Positions 1 to 8,100 are shown, counted from the stretch's first letter. The stretch is 9,048 nt of DNA from JAMCXS01 sp964459065 (GCA_964459065.1 CAYWMN010000151.1:1-9048), one strand, 5' to 3'. Program-made: numbers and translations. The notes: a model not told the origin generated them from the letters alone.

Positions 1-36
1 TGCTGCCCCAGGGCTGGCCAAGAATTCACCGCGGCG

Positions 37-63
37 AGGGGCGCTTAGCGACCCTAAGCGGAC
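37..63 (+). repeat. 27-bp motif, left copy (direct repeat with 5038-5064)
   Basis: AGGGGC, six variable bases, then CGACCCTAAGCGGAC. The second copy at 5038-5064 has the same layout with a different six-base spacer, so at least 21 of 27 positions agree. The two copies are 5 kb apart in the same orientation. In this copy the variable spacer happens to complete a 7-bp hairpin. The function is unknown to me. It could be a cassette- or island-border remnant, or a dispersed repeat. Confidence 0.6.
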
Positions 64-410
64 GCCGGCGATTCGCTTACGCCGCGTGCTGTAAAAAATT
101 CTGACACGCCCGCTTCCTAACCATTTCTACATATATCGGCGAAGGGCCAGCACTTATGGCCGAGGAGCCGGTCAGTTTGTTCCTTAGAGCATTTACGCCA
201 GTACACTCGCCCAACCACCCGTTAGCTCAACGCTTTTAATGGGCTCGAGCCGTATAGCCCGATCCATTAAATAATCAACGAGCTGCAGACGTTCTTGACG
301 CTACATTAATTTTTGTTCACCGGGTGTTCCTTCTCGGCGGCCGGCGCATGGACTATTTTACCCTTGGGACCGGCCCTAGATCAGGTTGGATTCCCGTTCT
401 CTGCCCGCTC

Positions 411-417
411 AAAGGAG
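411..417 (+). promoter_or_regulatory. Shine-Dalgarno sequence fixing the SGNH start
   Basis: AAAGGAG lies six bases before the ATG at 424. It decides the start, because the same reading frame is open back to 313 with no comparable site there. The ATG it serves begins a typical signal peptide. Confidence 0.8.
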
Positions 418-423
418 TGCACC

Positions 424-1197
424 ATGCCCCGCTCATTTCGAATGACAGTCGTCGCTGCCTTTTTCCTTCTGGCTGCTATCCCCGCCCTCGCGCAATCTCC
501 GCAGCAGTTCGCCAACGATGCGACGCGTTACATGGCACTTGGCGACAGCATTGCGGCCGGCTACAAGGCGATGCCGGTCACCAACGGCTACACGTTCCGC
601 CTCTATCAGGATGCGGTGTTCGACACCATCCCGCACACGCTCTTCAATGCCGCGGCTGTTCCAGGGGCGACCAGCGCAGATGTGCTCCAATACCAAGTGC
701 CACAGGCCGTGATACCGTTCGATATCGGCGGATTCAATCCGGAGTACATCACGTTGACCGTCGGCGGCGACGACCTCCTTGCGATTCTCGCGTTCGTTGA
801 AAATCACCCGGATGATCAGCCGGCTATCGACGAGTTCGCCGAGACAAAGCTGGACGAGTACGCAGCGAACCTGCGGGCAATCCTCAACGCGCTTACGACG
901 GGACTCCCCAAGGCCAAGATCTTTGTGTCGAACCAGTATGACCTGCCGGAGATTCAAGCTGTCTTCCCGTTCACCAATAGGATTGTTGGGCTCTTCAACA
1001 GAATCGTGCAGCAGGTAACCAACGATTTCTTTTCAGATAATGTGTATCTCGTGGACGTCCACGCCGCCTTTCTGGGACGCAACAATCTGATCGAGGGTCA
1101 GCGTGCACAGGTGCCGATTTTCGAGGTCCACCCAACGAATGTCGGACAGCGCGTCATCGAGCAGGCATTCGCGGACGTGATCGCCGCCAACAAATAG
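424..1197 (+). CDS. Secreted SGNH/GDSL-type hydrolase
   Basis: The 257-residue product is an exported SGNH-superfamily hydrolase, probably an esterase or lipase acting in the periplasm or outside the cell; the substrate is unknown. A signal peptide covers residues 1-23: a positively charged start (RSFR), a hydrophobic core, and ALA before Q24. The mature part opens with the block I motif YMALGDSIAAGY, with S42 as the expected nucleophile. Block II is VPGATSAD (G81). Block III reads TVGGDD (G114-D117), where most relatives have GxND, so Asp replaces the usual Asn. Block V is FEVHPTNVG, with H236 as the expected catalytic histidine. The acid normally three residues before that histidine is Phe here, with Glu at minus two, so the triad may be unusual. 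Seen: the motifs and signal peptide. Known: serine hydrolysis by this fold. Inferred: location and esterase activity. It has its own ribosome site and no close co-directional neighbour, so it is probably monocistronic. Confidence 0.88.
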   Translation: MPRSFRMTVVAAFFLLAAIPALAQSPQQFANDATRYMALGDSIAAGYKAMPVTNGYTFRLYQDAVFDTIPHTLFNAAAVPGATSADVLQYQVPQAVIPFDIGGFNPEYITLTVGGDDLLAILAFVENHPDDQPAIDEFAETKLDEYAANLRAILNALTTGLPKAKIFVSNQYDLPEIQAVFPFTNRIVGLFNRIVQQVTNDFFSDNVYLVDVHAAFLGRNNLIEGQRAQVPIFEVHPTNVGQRVIEQAFADVIAANK

Positions 1198-2373
1198 CTG
1201 GCCTCTCCAATGGCTGATGGCTGATCACTCGTACGTCAACACTGGAACTCGCGCTGAAGCCATTAGCCCTATCCCTCAGCGCTCAGCCATGTCCCTTAAT
1301 ACAATCCCTCCATGCCCTCCCCTGAAATCCCGCTGATCTGCCACGCTGCCCATAATCTGTTGCTCAGTGTATTCACCGTTATCTTCCCCTGTCACATGGG
1401 CACCCAAGGGGGTTCGAGGCCGCTAGGTCCAACATGGTTGGTCGCGCCGATGATGTGGTAGTTCCGGGACTTAAACATGTTTTCCTGTCCGACACATTCC
1501 TATTGGGGCTTGTTAAATTTTGATTCTCGATACGCATCCATGTCTGGCGGAGGAGATTTGCATCACGCGAGCTAACAAGAGGGGGCGCAAAGCGGCAGAT
1601 GTGGGCTCTTTGTGGCCGATGTCGGGTCATCGTTTGCCTCGGCGACATAAGGCGGTCAGGGTGCAACGGCGGCGAGTGGCAGGAGCCGGCCCGGAGTGGT
1701 CCTTCAGGAATTCCTTATGCAGGTTGTCAGGGCTTCTTGCGCTGCACCGAAGCGGGGGGTAGGCGGCAACGGCTGTTCCGGACGCAAAGCAGTCCTCGTC
1801 GCGTTCCATACGTGCAAAAAAAGGCTTTTAACGGTTAGGACGCAGCACCACGAACGTCCGCCCCAAATATCCACGTGCCGCTCACACACAGAGTCCTTCG
1901 GTATTACCGTCCCCTCCAGCTTGTCCCGTCCTCTTGTAGCAGGCAACCGGAGCGGACTTCACGGCGGTCTCCCTATCCGTCAACTGAACCCGCCCCAGGT
2001 CTCGGGGAGTCGGGTGTCTCCCCGTGTCCCTTCGGCGAGCAAATTGATCTCGGGCAACTGTCTTGTCGAATCAGAACATTCCTACATCAGTGCAGGCACA
2101 TTCCTCATGATGCCACAGACGCATGTGCCGCAAGCTGGCAAACACACTGAAGGAGGCTGAGTCTAGGACTTTCGACGTGAGGAGCGAAAGCACGTAGGGA
2201 GTATGAAGCACAGGGCCAACTTGGTCGCAGGGGCGCTTACGGTTGGGCGATGGTATCAAGTGCGCCCCCGACTGGCGACTGTAGGCAAGGTGCAGTTGCC
2301 CGCCCTGGCAGTTCCGTCACTAGCAACACTACATTGAACATCACCCTCAAAGAAAACTGAAAGCGAGGATCAC
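1198..2373. other. 1.2-kb intergenic region without a supportable gene
   Basis: Several open frames of 60-154 codons exist on both strands (the longest is 1696-2160, +). None has a ribosome site with a protein-like sequence, a recognisable motif, or a hydrophobic or amphipathic pattern. The only structured item I can support is the imperfect inverted repeat at 1210-1290. Around 1470-1500 the minus strand reads TGTCGGACAGG followed by a short open frame. This resembles the end of some insertion sequences, but I found no partner end. The region may hold decayed genes that are too altered to name. Confidence 0.55.
1210..1290. repeat. Imperfect inverted repeat (GGCTGA-type, REP-like)
   Basis: ATGGCTGATGGCTG at 1210-1223 pairs with CAGCGCTCAGCCAT at 1277-1290, matching in 12 of 14 positions, with a 53-base spacer. 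It begins 13 bases after the SGNH stop codon. There is no T-run, so it is better read as a dispersed palindromic repeat than a terminator, although a folded transcript could protect the mRNA end. Related GGCTGATGGCTGA strings are, from memory, common between genes in Nitrospira-like genomes. Confidence 0.5.
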
Positions 2374-3504
2374 ATGCAATACCAATCGCGGCGGTTCGGT
2401 TTGGCGCAACTATCCTTCCATATTTTCACGCTGCTCCCTCTGCTCTCGCTTCCGCTCGGCGGCGCATTAGCAGACCCCGCCCAGCCGGCCGGGAGGATTG
2501 TCAATTGTGATCATGGTGGACGGCTCGCCGTTGCCGTTCGAAATGCTCGCCCTGGAGATACCATTCGTTTTACAGGCACGTGCAAAGAGCAGGTGACGAT
2601 TACCACTGATCGGCTAACGATTGATGGTCAAGAAAGTCAGGGCATCATCGACGGGGAGGACGCGACGTGTCCCGATGTGGACTCGGGAAATCCAACAGAA
2701 AAGATTGCAGGACTTGTCGAGATTGACGCAGTGCAGGGCGTGATCCTGCAAAACCTCACTGTGCAGAATAGTCTTTGTGACGGGATTTTCTTCAGAGGGT
2801 CGTCCGCAACCCTGCGTAATGTCACGGTAAAGGACAGCGCCGATGATGGTATCGATTCCGAACAAGCGGGGATTACCCTCGAAGAATCGAGTTTTACAGG
2901 TAATCACGAGAATGGCATGAACCTGTCTAATAATTCGACAGCTAACGTCTTCAAAGACGTGGTTTCCTTTAACGACAATGGGCGTTTTGGTGTGCTCATT
3001 CATCACTCACTTTTGTTTGTGAGCAGTGATGCGACTTTGGAGGCGAACTCTAACCCGCAGACAGGCATCGGAGTGTTCGCGGGAGCGGAACTTATGGGAT
3101 ACACGGGAAGCAAACTCACTGTAAAGCATAATACGATACAGGGATTGCTGCTTATTAACGGGGGAATGTTCCTTTCTTACACGGAGGCGGAGATAATTGA
3201 CAATGGTAACGCTATCGCTCCCCCAGAGGCGGGTAGCGCGGGGATTTCGCTCGTTGATAGCTCCGTGTTTTCGCAGACCGGCGGTGATCTGACGATTACG
3301 AACAGCGCGGGATCTGCGCCGATCGGAATGGCTGCAGACAACAGTACCGTGGCGCTCCGCATGGCTGCGAACAGCCAAGCCTTTTCCATTAGTAGCTTGT
3401 CGCTGACCTTCGGGGCGCGGGCGACGTTGATGGGGAGTATTCTCAATATATCCTGTGATGGTAAAGACGTGTTGATCAGACCATCGGAATACACCTGTAA
3501 GTAA
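2374..3504 (+). CDS. Secreted right-handed beta-helix repeat protein
   Basis: The 376-residue product is exported and built mostly from short beta-strand repeats, as in pectate-lyase-like or NosD-like parallel beta-helix proteins. Residues 1-33 form a signal peptide (RR in the n-region, a Leu-rich core, GGALA before D34). From about residue 40 to 350 the chain repeats short units such as LTIDGQ, VILQNLTVQNS, ATLRNVTVKDS, ITLEESSFTGN and LTVKHN, each a strand followed by an Asn, Asp or Gly turn. The first Cys is C45; further cysteines near residues 70, 99 and 135, plus two in the last 20 residues (SCDG and EYTCK), could form disulfides. I see no clear polysaccharide-lyase catalytic set, so a binding or surface role is as likely as an enzyme. 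The ATG is preceded by GAGG at 2365-2368, five bases away. The gene stands alone; the closest + strand gene downstream is the IS transposase, which is unrelated. Confidence 0.8.
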   Translation: MQYQSRRFGLAQLSFHIFTLLPLLSLPLGGALADPAQPAGRIVNCDHGGRLAVAVRNARPGDTIRFTGTCKEQVTITTDRLTIDGQESQGIIDGEDATCPDVDSGNPTEKIAGLVEIDAVQGVILQNLTVQNSLCDGIFFRGSSATLRNVTVKDSADDGIDSEQAGITLEESSFTGNHENGMNLSNNSTANVFKDVVSFNDNGRFGVLIHHSLLFVSSDATLEANSNPQTGIGVFAGAELMGYTGSKLTVKHNTIQGLLLINGGMFLSYTEAEIIDNGNAIAPPEAGSAGISLVDSSVFSQTGGDLTITNSAGSAPIGMAADNSTVALRMAANSQAFSISSLSLTFGARATLMGSILNISCDGKDVLIRPSEYTCK

Positions 3505-3958
3505 TCTTCCTCGACGCCGCTCTGATCAAATGGCTGCATGGTCCAGGCCCGCGCGAGAAAGGGAGGTTGCCTGTCTGCGGCAACGCACCGCGTGGAAATA
3601 ACTCTGTTGAGCGCCCTAGGGGTACTTACACGGCGGGTAGGTGCCCGTGGAGTGCGAGGGAATCTTTTGCGCAAGTCGGTGCCGCTGAATTTTCGTCGGT
3701 TCTGACGGTTGCACTCGGCATCGCGCTTGTCAGCTGCCAGGGAAGCGCTGGTTTGTTCGGCGGCAGGCGATCGTAGGCAATGAAATCAGCGCCTTGGAAG
3801 GCCAGAGGTGGGGCAAGGCGCAAGTAAACAGTGCTTGCCGAGCGGCGGAAACGCTCAACGGGATAAGAGAGAGCGTGGCATAGCGTAAATACGCCGCCTC
3901 GGCGGGTATTCGTTTTCACCTGTTGTTCCGCGTCTGGCCGGTTGCGTCCCTTCGGCGG
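3505..3958. other. Intergenic region between the beta-helix gene and the IS
   Basis: No gene is supportable. One + strand frame (3567-3776) ends in a segment that resembles a lipoprotein signal (LTVALGIALVSCQGS, lipobox LVSC) and stops 11 residues later. It has no good start codon near that segment and no ribosome site, so it may be the remnant of a small lipoprotein gene. The terminator at 3888-3916 shows that something on the + strand is, or was, transcribed through this region. Candidates are the beta-helix mRNA with a long 3' end, a decayed gene, or a small RNA. The last eight bases (3951-3958) are the left target duplication of the IS. Confidence 0.5.
3888..3916 (+). terminator. Rho-independent terminator
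   Basis: AATAC, one bulged G, CCGCC, a two-base loop (TC), GGCGG and GTATT form a ten-base-pair stem with a single bulge. CG and four T follow (3911-3916). Read on the opposite strand, the stem is followed by a poorer T-run, so + strand termination is the better reading. It lies 43 bases before the left end of the IS, and no confident gene ends directly before it. Confidence 0.7.
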
Positions 3959-3984
3959 AAGGGGTATCCGGTTCGCTCCACCAA
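3959..3984 (+). repeat. Left terminal inverted repeat of the IS
   Basis: It starts AAGGGGTATCC and ends CACCAA. It differs from the reverse complement of the right end at three of 26 positions (G/A, C/A and C/T). The transposase start codon lies 12 bases inside it. Confidence 0.9.
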
Positions 3985-3996
3985 TGTCAATATGTA

Positions 3997-4962
3997 GTGG
4001 TGAGCGACTTGCCGTTACATCCCGTCGCCGGACGCGACTACCCCCGCGATTGGGGCCAGTTTCTCGATTGGTTCCGGGATGAAGAATCCTGTTTGAGGTA
4101 TGTCGAGCGCCTGCGCTGGCCGCGAGGATTTGCTTGTCCACGTTGCGGTCAAGCCGGCGAGCCGTATCGGTTGAGTCGCATGCGTTTGATGTGCCCGGCC
4201 TGCCGGCACCAGTGTACAGTCACGGCCGGAACCATCTTTCAGAAGACACGCACACCGCTGAGAAGTTGGTTCGCCGCTGTCTGGTACGTCGCCAACCAGA
4301 AATCCGGCGTCAGTGCACTCGGTCTAAAGCGCGTTTTGGGGGTGCGCGGCTACCAAACCGCCTGGGCCATGTTGCACCGTTTGCGCCGTGCCATGGTTAG
4401 AACGGGGCGCGAGCGGTTGTCCGGGATGGTCGAGGTGGATGAAATCTACGTCGGCGGAGCCGATGTCGGGACCACGAGAGCCCCAAGCCCAGAAAGCAAG
4501 AAATCGATCGTGGCAGTTGCCATTGAGATCCATGAGCCGAAAGGATTTGGGCGCATAAGATTGCGCCGCATCTCTGACGCATCCGAGAGGAGCCTGCTGC
4601 CATTCGTGCGTGAATCGATCGAGCCTGGCTCGATCGTCCGCACCGACGGTTCTTTCGCGTATCGCTCGCTGCCTGAGCATGGGTATATACACCACAGGAC
4701 GGTTGTCTCCAACTCTGAGGATCCCGCGCACGTTCTGTTACCGGGAGTCCATCGCATCGCCTCGCTGTTGAAACGATGGTTGTTAGGCACGCATCAGGGT
4801 TCGGTCCAGGCAAACCAACTCGACTACTACCCGGACGAATACACCTTTCGATTCAACCGTCGGACCTCTGACTCCCGCGGGTTGCTGTTCTACCGCCTCT
4901 TGGAGCAAGCGGTAGTCACCGAACCTGTGACGTATGAACAGATCGTTGCGCAGGACAAGTGA
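3997..4962 (+). CDS. IS1595-family (ISXO2-like) transposase
   Basis: This 321-residue protein moves the surrounding IS by cutting and joining its terminal repeats. An N-terminal zinc ribbon has C47-x2-C50 and C66-x2-C69 (CPRCG and CPACR), as in PF12760-type domains. The ISXO2-like catalytic domain follows, with VEVDEIYVGG (D148) and IVRTDG (D217). The typical C-terminal block reads VHRIASLLKRWLLGTHQG (251-268) and then DEYTFRFNRR (280-289). Where many relatives have Asn or Glu as the third catalytic residue just before the LK pair, this protein has Leu, so the third metal-binding residue is uncertain. I take the GTG at 3997 as start; it is a GTG-GTG pair with no clear ribosome site. The length is normal for a one-gene element. 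The TGA stop lies 16 bases before the right inverted repeat. No frameshift or truncation is visible. Confidence 0.93.
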   Translation: MVSDLPLHPVAGRDYPRDWGQFLDWFRDEESCLRYVERLRWPRGFACPRCGQAGEPYRLSRMRLMCPACRHQCTVTAGTIFQKTRTPLRSWFAAVWYVANQKSGVSALGLKRVLGVRGYQTAWAMLHRLRRAMVRTGRERLSGMVEVDEIYVGGADVGTTRAPSPESKKSIVAVAIEIHEPKGFGRIRLRRISDASERSLLPFVRESIEPGSIVRTDGSFAYRSLPEHGYIHHRTVVSNSEDPAHVLLPGVHRIASLLKRWLLGTHQGSVQANQLDYYPDEYTFRFNRRTSDSRGLLFYRLLEQAVVTEPVTYEQIVAQDK

Positions 4963-4978
4963 CCACAAGATGTAGGGG

Positions 4979-5004
4979 TTGGTGAAGCTAACTGGATACC
5001 CCTT
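4979..5004 (-). repeat. Right terminal inverted repeat of the IS
   Basis: Read on the minus strand it starts AAGGGGTATCC and ends CACCAA, pairing with 3959-3984 at 23 of 26 positions. TTCGGCGG at 5005-5012 directly outside it is the right target duplication. Confidence 0.9.
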
Positions 5005-5037
5005 TTCGGCGGAGGGAGGGGGACCGGGAAGGCCGTC

Positions 5038-5064
5038 AGGGGCAGCAGACGACCCTAAGCGGAC
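5038..5064 (+). repeat. 27-bp motif, right copy (direct repeat with 37-63)
   Basis: AGGGGC, a six-base spacer unlike the left copy's, then CGACCCTAAGCGGAC. It starts 25 bases after the IS target duplication and ends ten bases before the attC-like site. It is therefore part of the DNA that was there before the IS arrived. Confidence 0.6.
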
Positions 5065-5074
5065 ATCTAGGCTA

Positions 5075-5147
5075 CCCCTAACGACCAAGCTCACGGGCGG
5101 CAATGGAGCGCAGCGGAATTGCCGTCCCGTGCAGCACTTTGTTCGCC
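5075..5147 (+). repeat. attC-like integron cassette recombination site
   Basis: The 73 bases fold like the 59-base elements used by integron integrases. CCCCTAAC at the left and GTTCGCC at the right carry the complementary AAC/GTT outer cores. Inside, GCT (5089-5091) pairs with AGC (5133-5135). CACGGG (5092-5097) pairs with CCCGTG (5126-5131), and CGGCAAT (5098-5104) pairs with ATTGCCG (5118-5124). The right half carries unpaired bases (C5132 and T5125) that the left half lacks. This asymmetry is the extrahelical-base pattern that sets attC strand choice. The outer cores deviate from the consensus RYYYAAC and GTTRRRY. No integrase gene is present. The site ends 14 bases before the stop codon of the convergent TIR gene, for which the hairpin could also act as a transcript end. 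A plain palindrome is the alternative. Confidence 0.6.
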
Positions 5148-5161
5148 CTTTCATTAGCCTA

Positions 5162-8100
5162 TCAAGCTTCACCAAGAAGCTGCTTGTATTTGTCAATGTT
5201 TCCTTGGCGGTGCCGTGCATAGTAGGCACCCGCAATCGGCCAGAACCAAGTCATGTCGTCACTTGCTGCTTGTGCCGCTTCGAAGTACTGACGTGCCTCC
5301 GCTGGCTCGCCTTGTGCAAAGCGGACAAGGGATATCAGCAACATACCACGTGCGTTCTCCGAAGTGTTCCGAAGCCGCAATGCGACAGCCGTTACTGATT
5401 TCAGGTCGTTACGACGCAAGGCCAGATATGCTTCCCGGCGCTGGGCGAGCGGGGAATCTGGTGATTCATCGTCACCCCCGAGCTGTTCCGGTTGGATCTG
5501 GCTAACCCATCGATCAGCTTCGATAAACTCCCCGGCTCGGTCTAGTGACATGACCAAGCCTAGTAGACTGTTGACATTAGGGAATCTGTGGCAGATTTCC
5601 CTCCACAGAGCAATAGCCCTAGTCATATCCGGAGTAGGCTGGTCTTCTAGGGCTGATGCGAGGCCAATAAGGGCTTGTTCGAATTCATTGGCTTCGCCAG
5701 AACTCTTGAGTAACTCAACGGCTTGCTCTGAGATAGAAATGATCTGTGACCAATCCGGTGTTGGCGAGTTCTGCATAATGCTCGAAAGACGGTGAACGGC
5801 CGTTCCGCGCAGTCGCTTGTCTTCGTCGGCTGTTAGAATTCCGAGCACGGCGCGGCAAAGCTCCGTGGCTTCCTTCCAGGGAGACTCCGCACAGCGCGGA
5901 CAGAGCCAGACCAACTGCGCCGAGACCTGGACGGCCTCTGCTTTACGTTCCAACTCCACGCACAACTTCATCGCTTGCTCCGATAATTGGTACGCCTCTT
6001 CCCAATCCGGCGTCGCTTGGCTGTGCAGGCATTGCGCAAGGTTATACAACGCTGTTGCTCGCGTCGCTTGATCTTCTTCCTCCGTAAGAAGACCCAGGAT
6101 CGTGCGACATAGATTGATCGTTTCCTCCCACGGAGGTTGAGCGCGCCTCGGACAGAGCCACAACAGTTGCGTCAGGTTTTGGACGGCTTCAACCTTCTGG
6201 GTTAGCTCCAAACGCAACTCCAAGGCTTGCTTCGAGGTCGTATAAGCCTCTTCCCAATCCGGCGTCGCTTGGCTGTGCAGGCATTGCGCAAGGTTATACA
6301 NNNNNNNNNNNNNNNNNNNNNNNNNNNNNNNNNNNNNNNNNNNNNNNNNNNNNNNNNNNNNNNNNNNNNNNNNNNNNNNNNNNNNNNNNNNNNNNNNNNN
6401 CTTCGAGGTCGTATAAGCCTCTTCCCAATCCGGCGTCGCTTGGCTGTGCAGGCATAGCGCAAGGTAATACAACGCTTTTGCTCGTGTCGCTTTGTCTTCA
6501 TCCGCCGTCAAACAGGACAACGCCTTTCGGTACACCTTGGCAGCTTCTTCCCAATCCGGCGTTGTTTGGCTGTGCAGGCATTGCGCTAAAAGCAAGCGAG
6601 AACGCCCAAGCTTCGCAGGATTATCCTCCTTCTCGCGAATCTTAACGGCGGTGGATGCTTGCAAACGCGCCTTCCCCGCATCTTTCAGAGGTCCGCTTAG
6701 CAAGAGGCGTGCGGAGTTTTCCGCGATGTAGGCCACATCGGACTCTTCACCCAGTTCTCGGCAAATTGTTTCTGCAGCGGCCAATCTCACCAATATTTGC
6801 TCATACGCTGCTGTATCTTCGACTGGATGGTACAGTGCCCAAATAGCAAATGCGTAGGCTGCGTGCTTTGTGTTCACTGCCAACTGGTCCGCAAGGTCGC
6901 ACGCCTCAGTCATATGGTGGTATGCCTCGGCGGGGACGGGCACCTCCTGACCAAGCTTCGCCAATCCAAGCTCGAACAATGCTTCGATGCGTTGGTCTCC
7001 TTCAGCATACTCCACAGCGCGTTGTGCACACGCCAATCGTGCTTCTGATTGGTCGGAGTCCTTTGCACGGCCTCTGAGCTCCCCCCAGAATTCCGCAAGG
7101 GTCGCGTCAGTTTTGGCCCCCTCATCGTTTGGTTCCTCAAGGTGACCAAGCAATCCTTGCCAGATTGCCGCGCTGCGTGACTTGGGGAGATTCCCTTCCT
7201 GTTTGATCACTTCGCGTACCGGGTCATACATGGTCGCTCGGTTTGGGTGCTCAGAATCAGGGACTAGGCTGGACAATTGCCTCAACAACGCGATTGTGTT
7301 GCTAGCCAACTTGCGCCCATGATCATCTATTTTTGCGAGAACAGACTCTAGGACATCCCAGGGAGGGTTGTTGAGAAAGTCCGTGATGACCAAGGCTTCC
7401 ATGCCGGCGATACTCCGTGGCATCAATGATTGAACGACCGCATCTGAATCTCTTGGCAGGTTCTTGATAATCTCTAAATACCCAGAATCTATATCGGCTT
7501 TTTTTTCTTTAATTAGCCCCCAAACCTGAATCCAGAAGCGTGTAGTCACTTGCCCAACAGCATCCATGGCTTCTAGGATTTGGCTCTCCAGGTGCCCTTC
7601 GCCATTTGAATCCAGACATGATTTTAGTACTTGCTCGACGAACCACTCCGCATCGTCTCTGCCAATCAGCGAACAGGCGTCCCTGATGACGTTCTCTTCT
7701 GACCACGGACATTCAGTGCCGCCTTCCAATAAGCGCGCGAACTCGCCTGAGCGAGCTGCCCCCCACACTCGCCACTGTCGCGGAATAGCCATTAGCCGAG
7801 AGGCGATTTCTAGATGGACAGGATTATGCACGTTATCAATAAGTAAGAGCATTTGCCTTTTATCAGCGTTCATCCTAATCTTGTCGAGACGCCTTCTCAG
7901 CTCAAGCACAGCCCCTTCGACCGCTTCGAGGGGTAAATCTTCACGGGGCTCCAGCAAAACGGGGACAATGGCTACACCATGATTCGTTGCAGCCTGCACT
8001 CCCAAGTAGTTCATCAAGCTTGTTTTCCCGCAGAACGGCAGTCCTTGGAACAAAATATCGTGTTGACAGCGCATCCATTCCTCAACCCTCTGCGTAACTC

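Larger units (their letters stand above)
1..423. other. Non-coding leader region before the SGNH gene
   Basis: I see no supportable gene here. The stretch holds a perfect 7-bp inverted repeat (CGCTTAG at 42-48 and CTAAGCG at 54-60, loop of 5) with no T-run, so it is not a convincing terminator. It also holds one copy of a 27-bp motif that recurs at 5038-5064. A second imperfect palindrome (TTAATGG near 236 and CCATTAA near 264) lies further right. A possible -35-like TTGACG sits at 295-300, but no good -10 follows at the proper distance, so I do not call a promoter. The open frame continues upstream of the SGNH start to 313, but its extra residues do not look like protein. Confidence 0.5.
3959..5004 (+). 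mobile_element. Complete IS1595-family insertion sequence
   Basis: The element is 1,046 bp with 26-bp terminal inverted repeats that match in 23 positions. Both ends start AAGGGGTATCC and share the inner CACCAA. The 8-bp flank TTCGGCGG occurs directly outside both ends (3951-3958 and 5005-5012) as a perfect target-site duplication; eight bases is the known size for this family. It carries one transposase gene and no cargo. Intact ends, an intact gene and a perfect duplication all point to a fairly recent insertion by a possibly still active element. Confidence 0.93.

Noticed and set aside
1466..1499. Minus-strand TGTCGGACAGG as the end of an insertion sequence
   Set aside because: No matching opposite end, no transposase sequence and no target duplication were found.
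1696..2160. 154-codon + strand open frame in the gene-poor region
   Set aside because: There is no ribosome site, no motif and no protein-like hydrophobic pattern. Overlapping frames on both strands are equally open.
3725..3770. Second attC-like site around TTTGTTCGGCGGC
   Set aside because: A right-core-like GTTCGGC is present, but there is no matching AAC core and no paired arms to its left.
3567..3776. Small lipoprotein gene
   Set aside because: The LVSC segment is suggestive, but it lies far from any start codon, lacks a ribosome site and is followed by only ten residues. It is kept only as a possible remnant.
3626..4141. 171-codon - strand open frame
   Set aside because: It runs through the IS left end and its target duplication and overlaps the zinc-ribbon part of the transposase, so it cannot be an old gene.
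5994..6587. CRISPR-like or intergenic tandem array
   Set aside because: The repeats lie in frame within one large coding region, have periods that are multiples of three and encode TPR-like helices.
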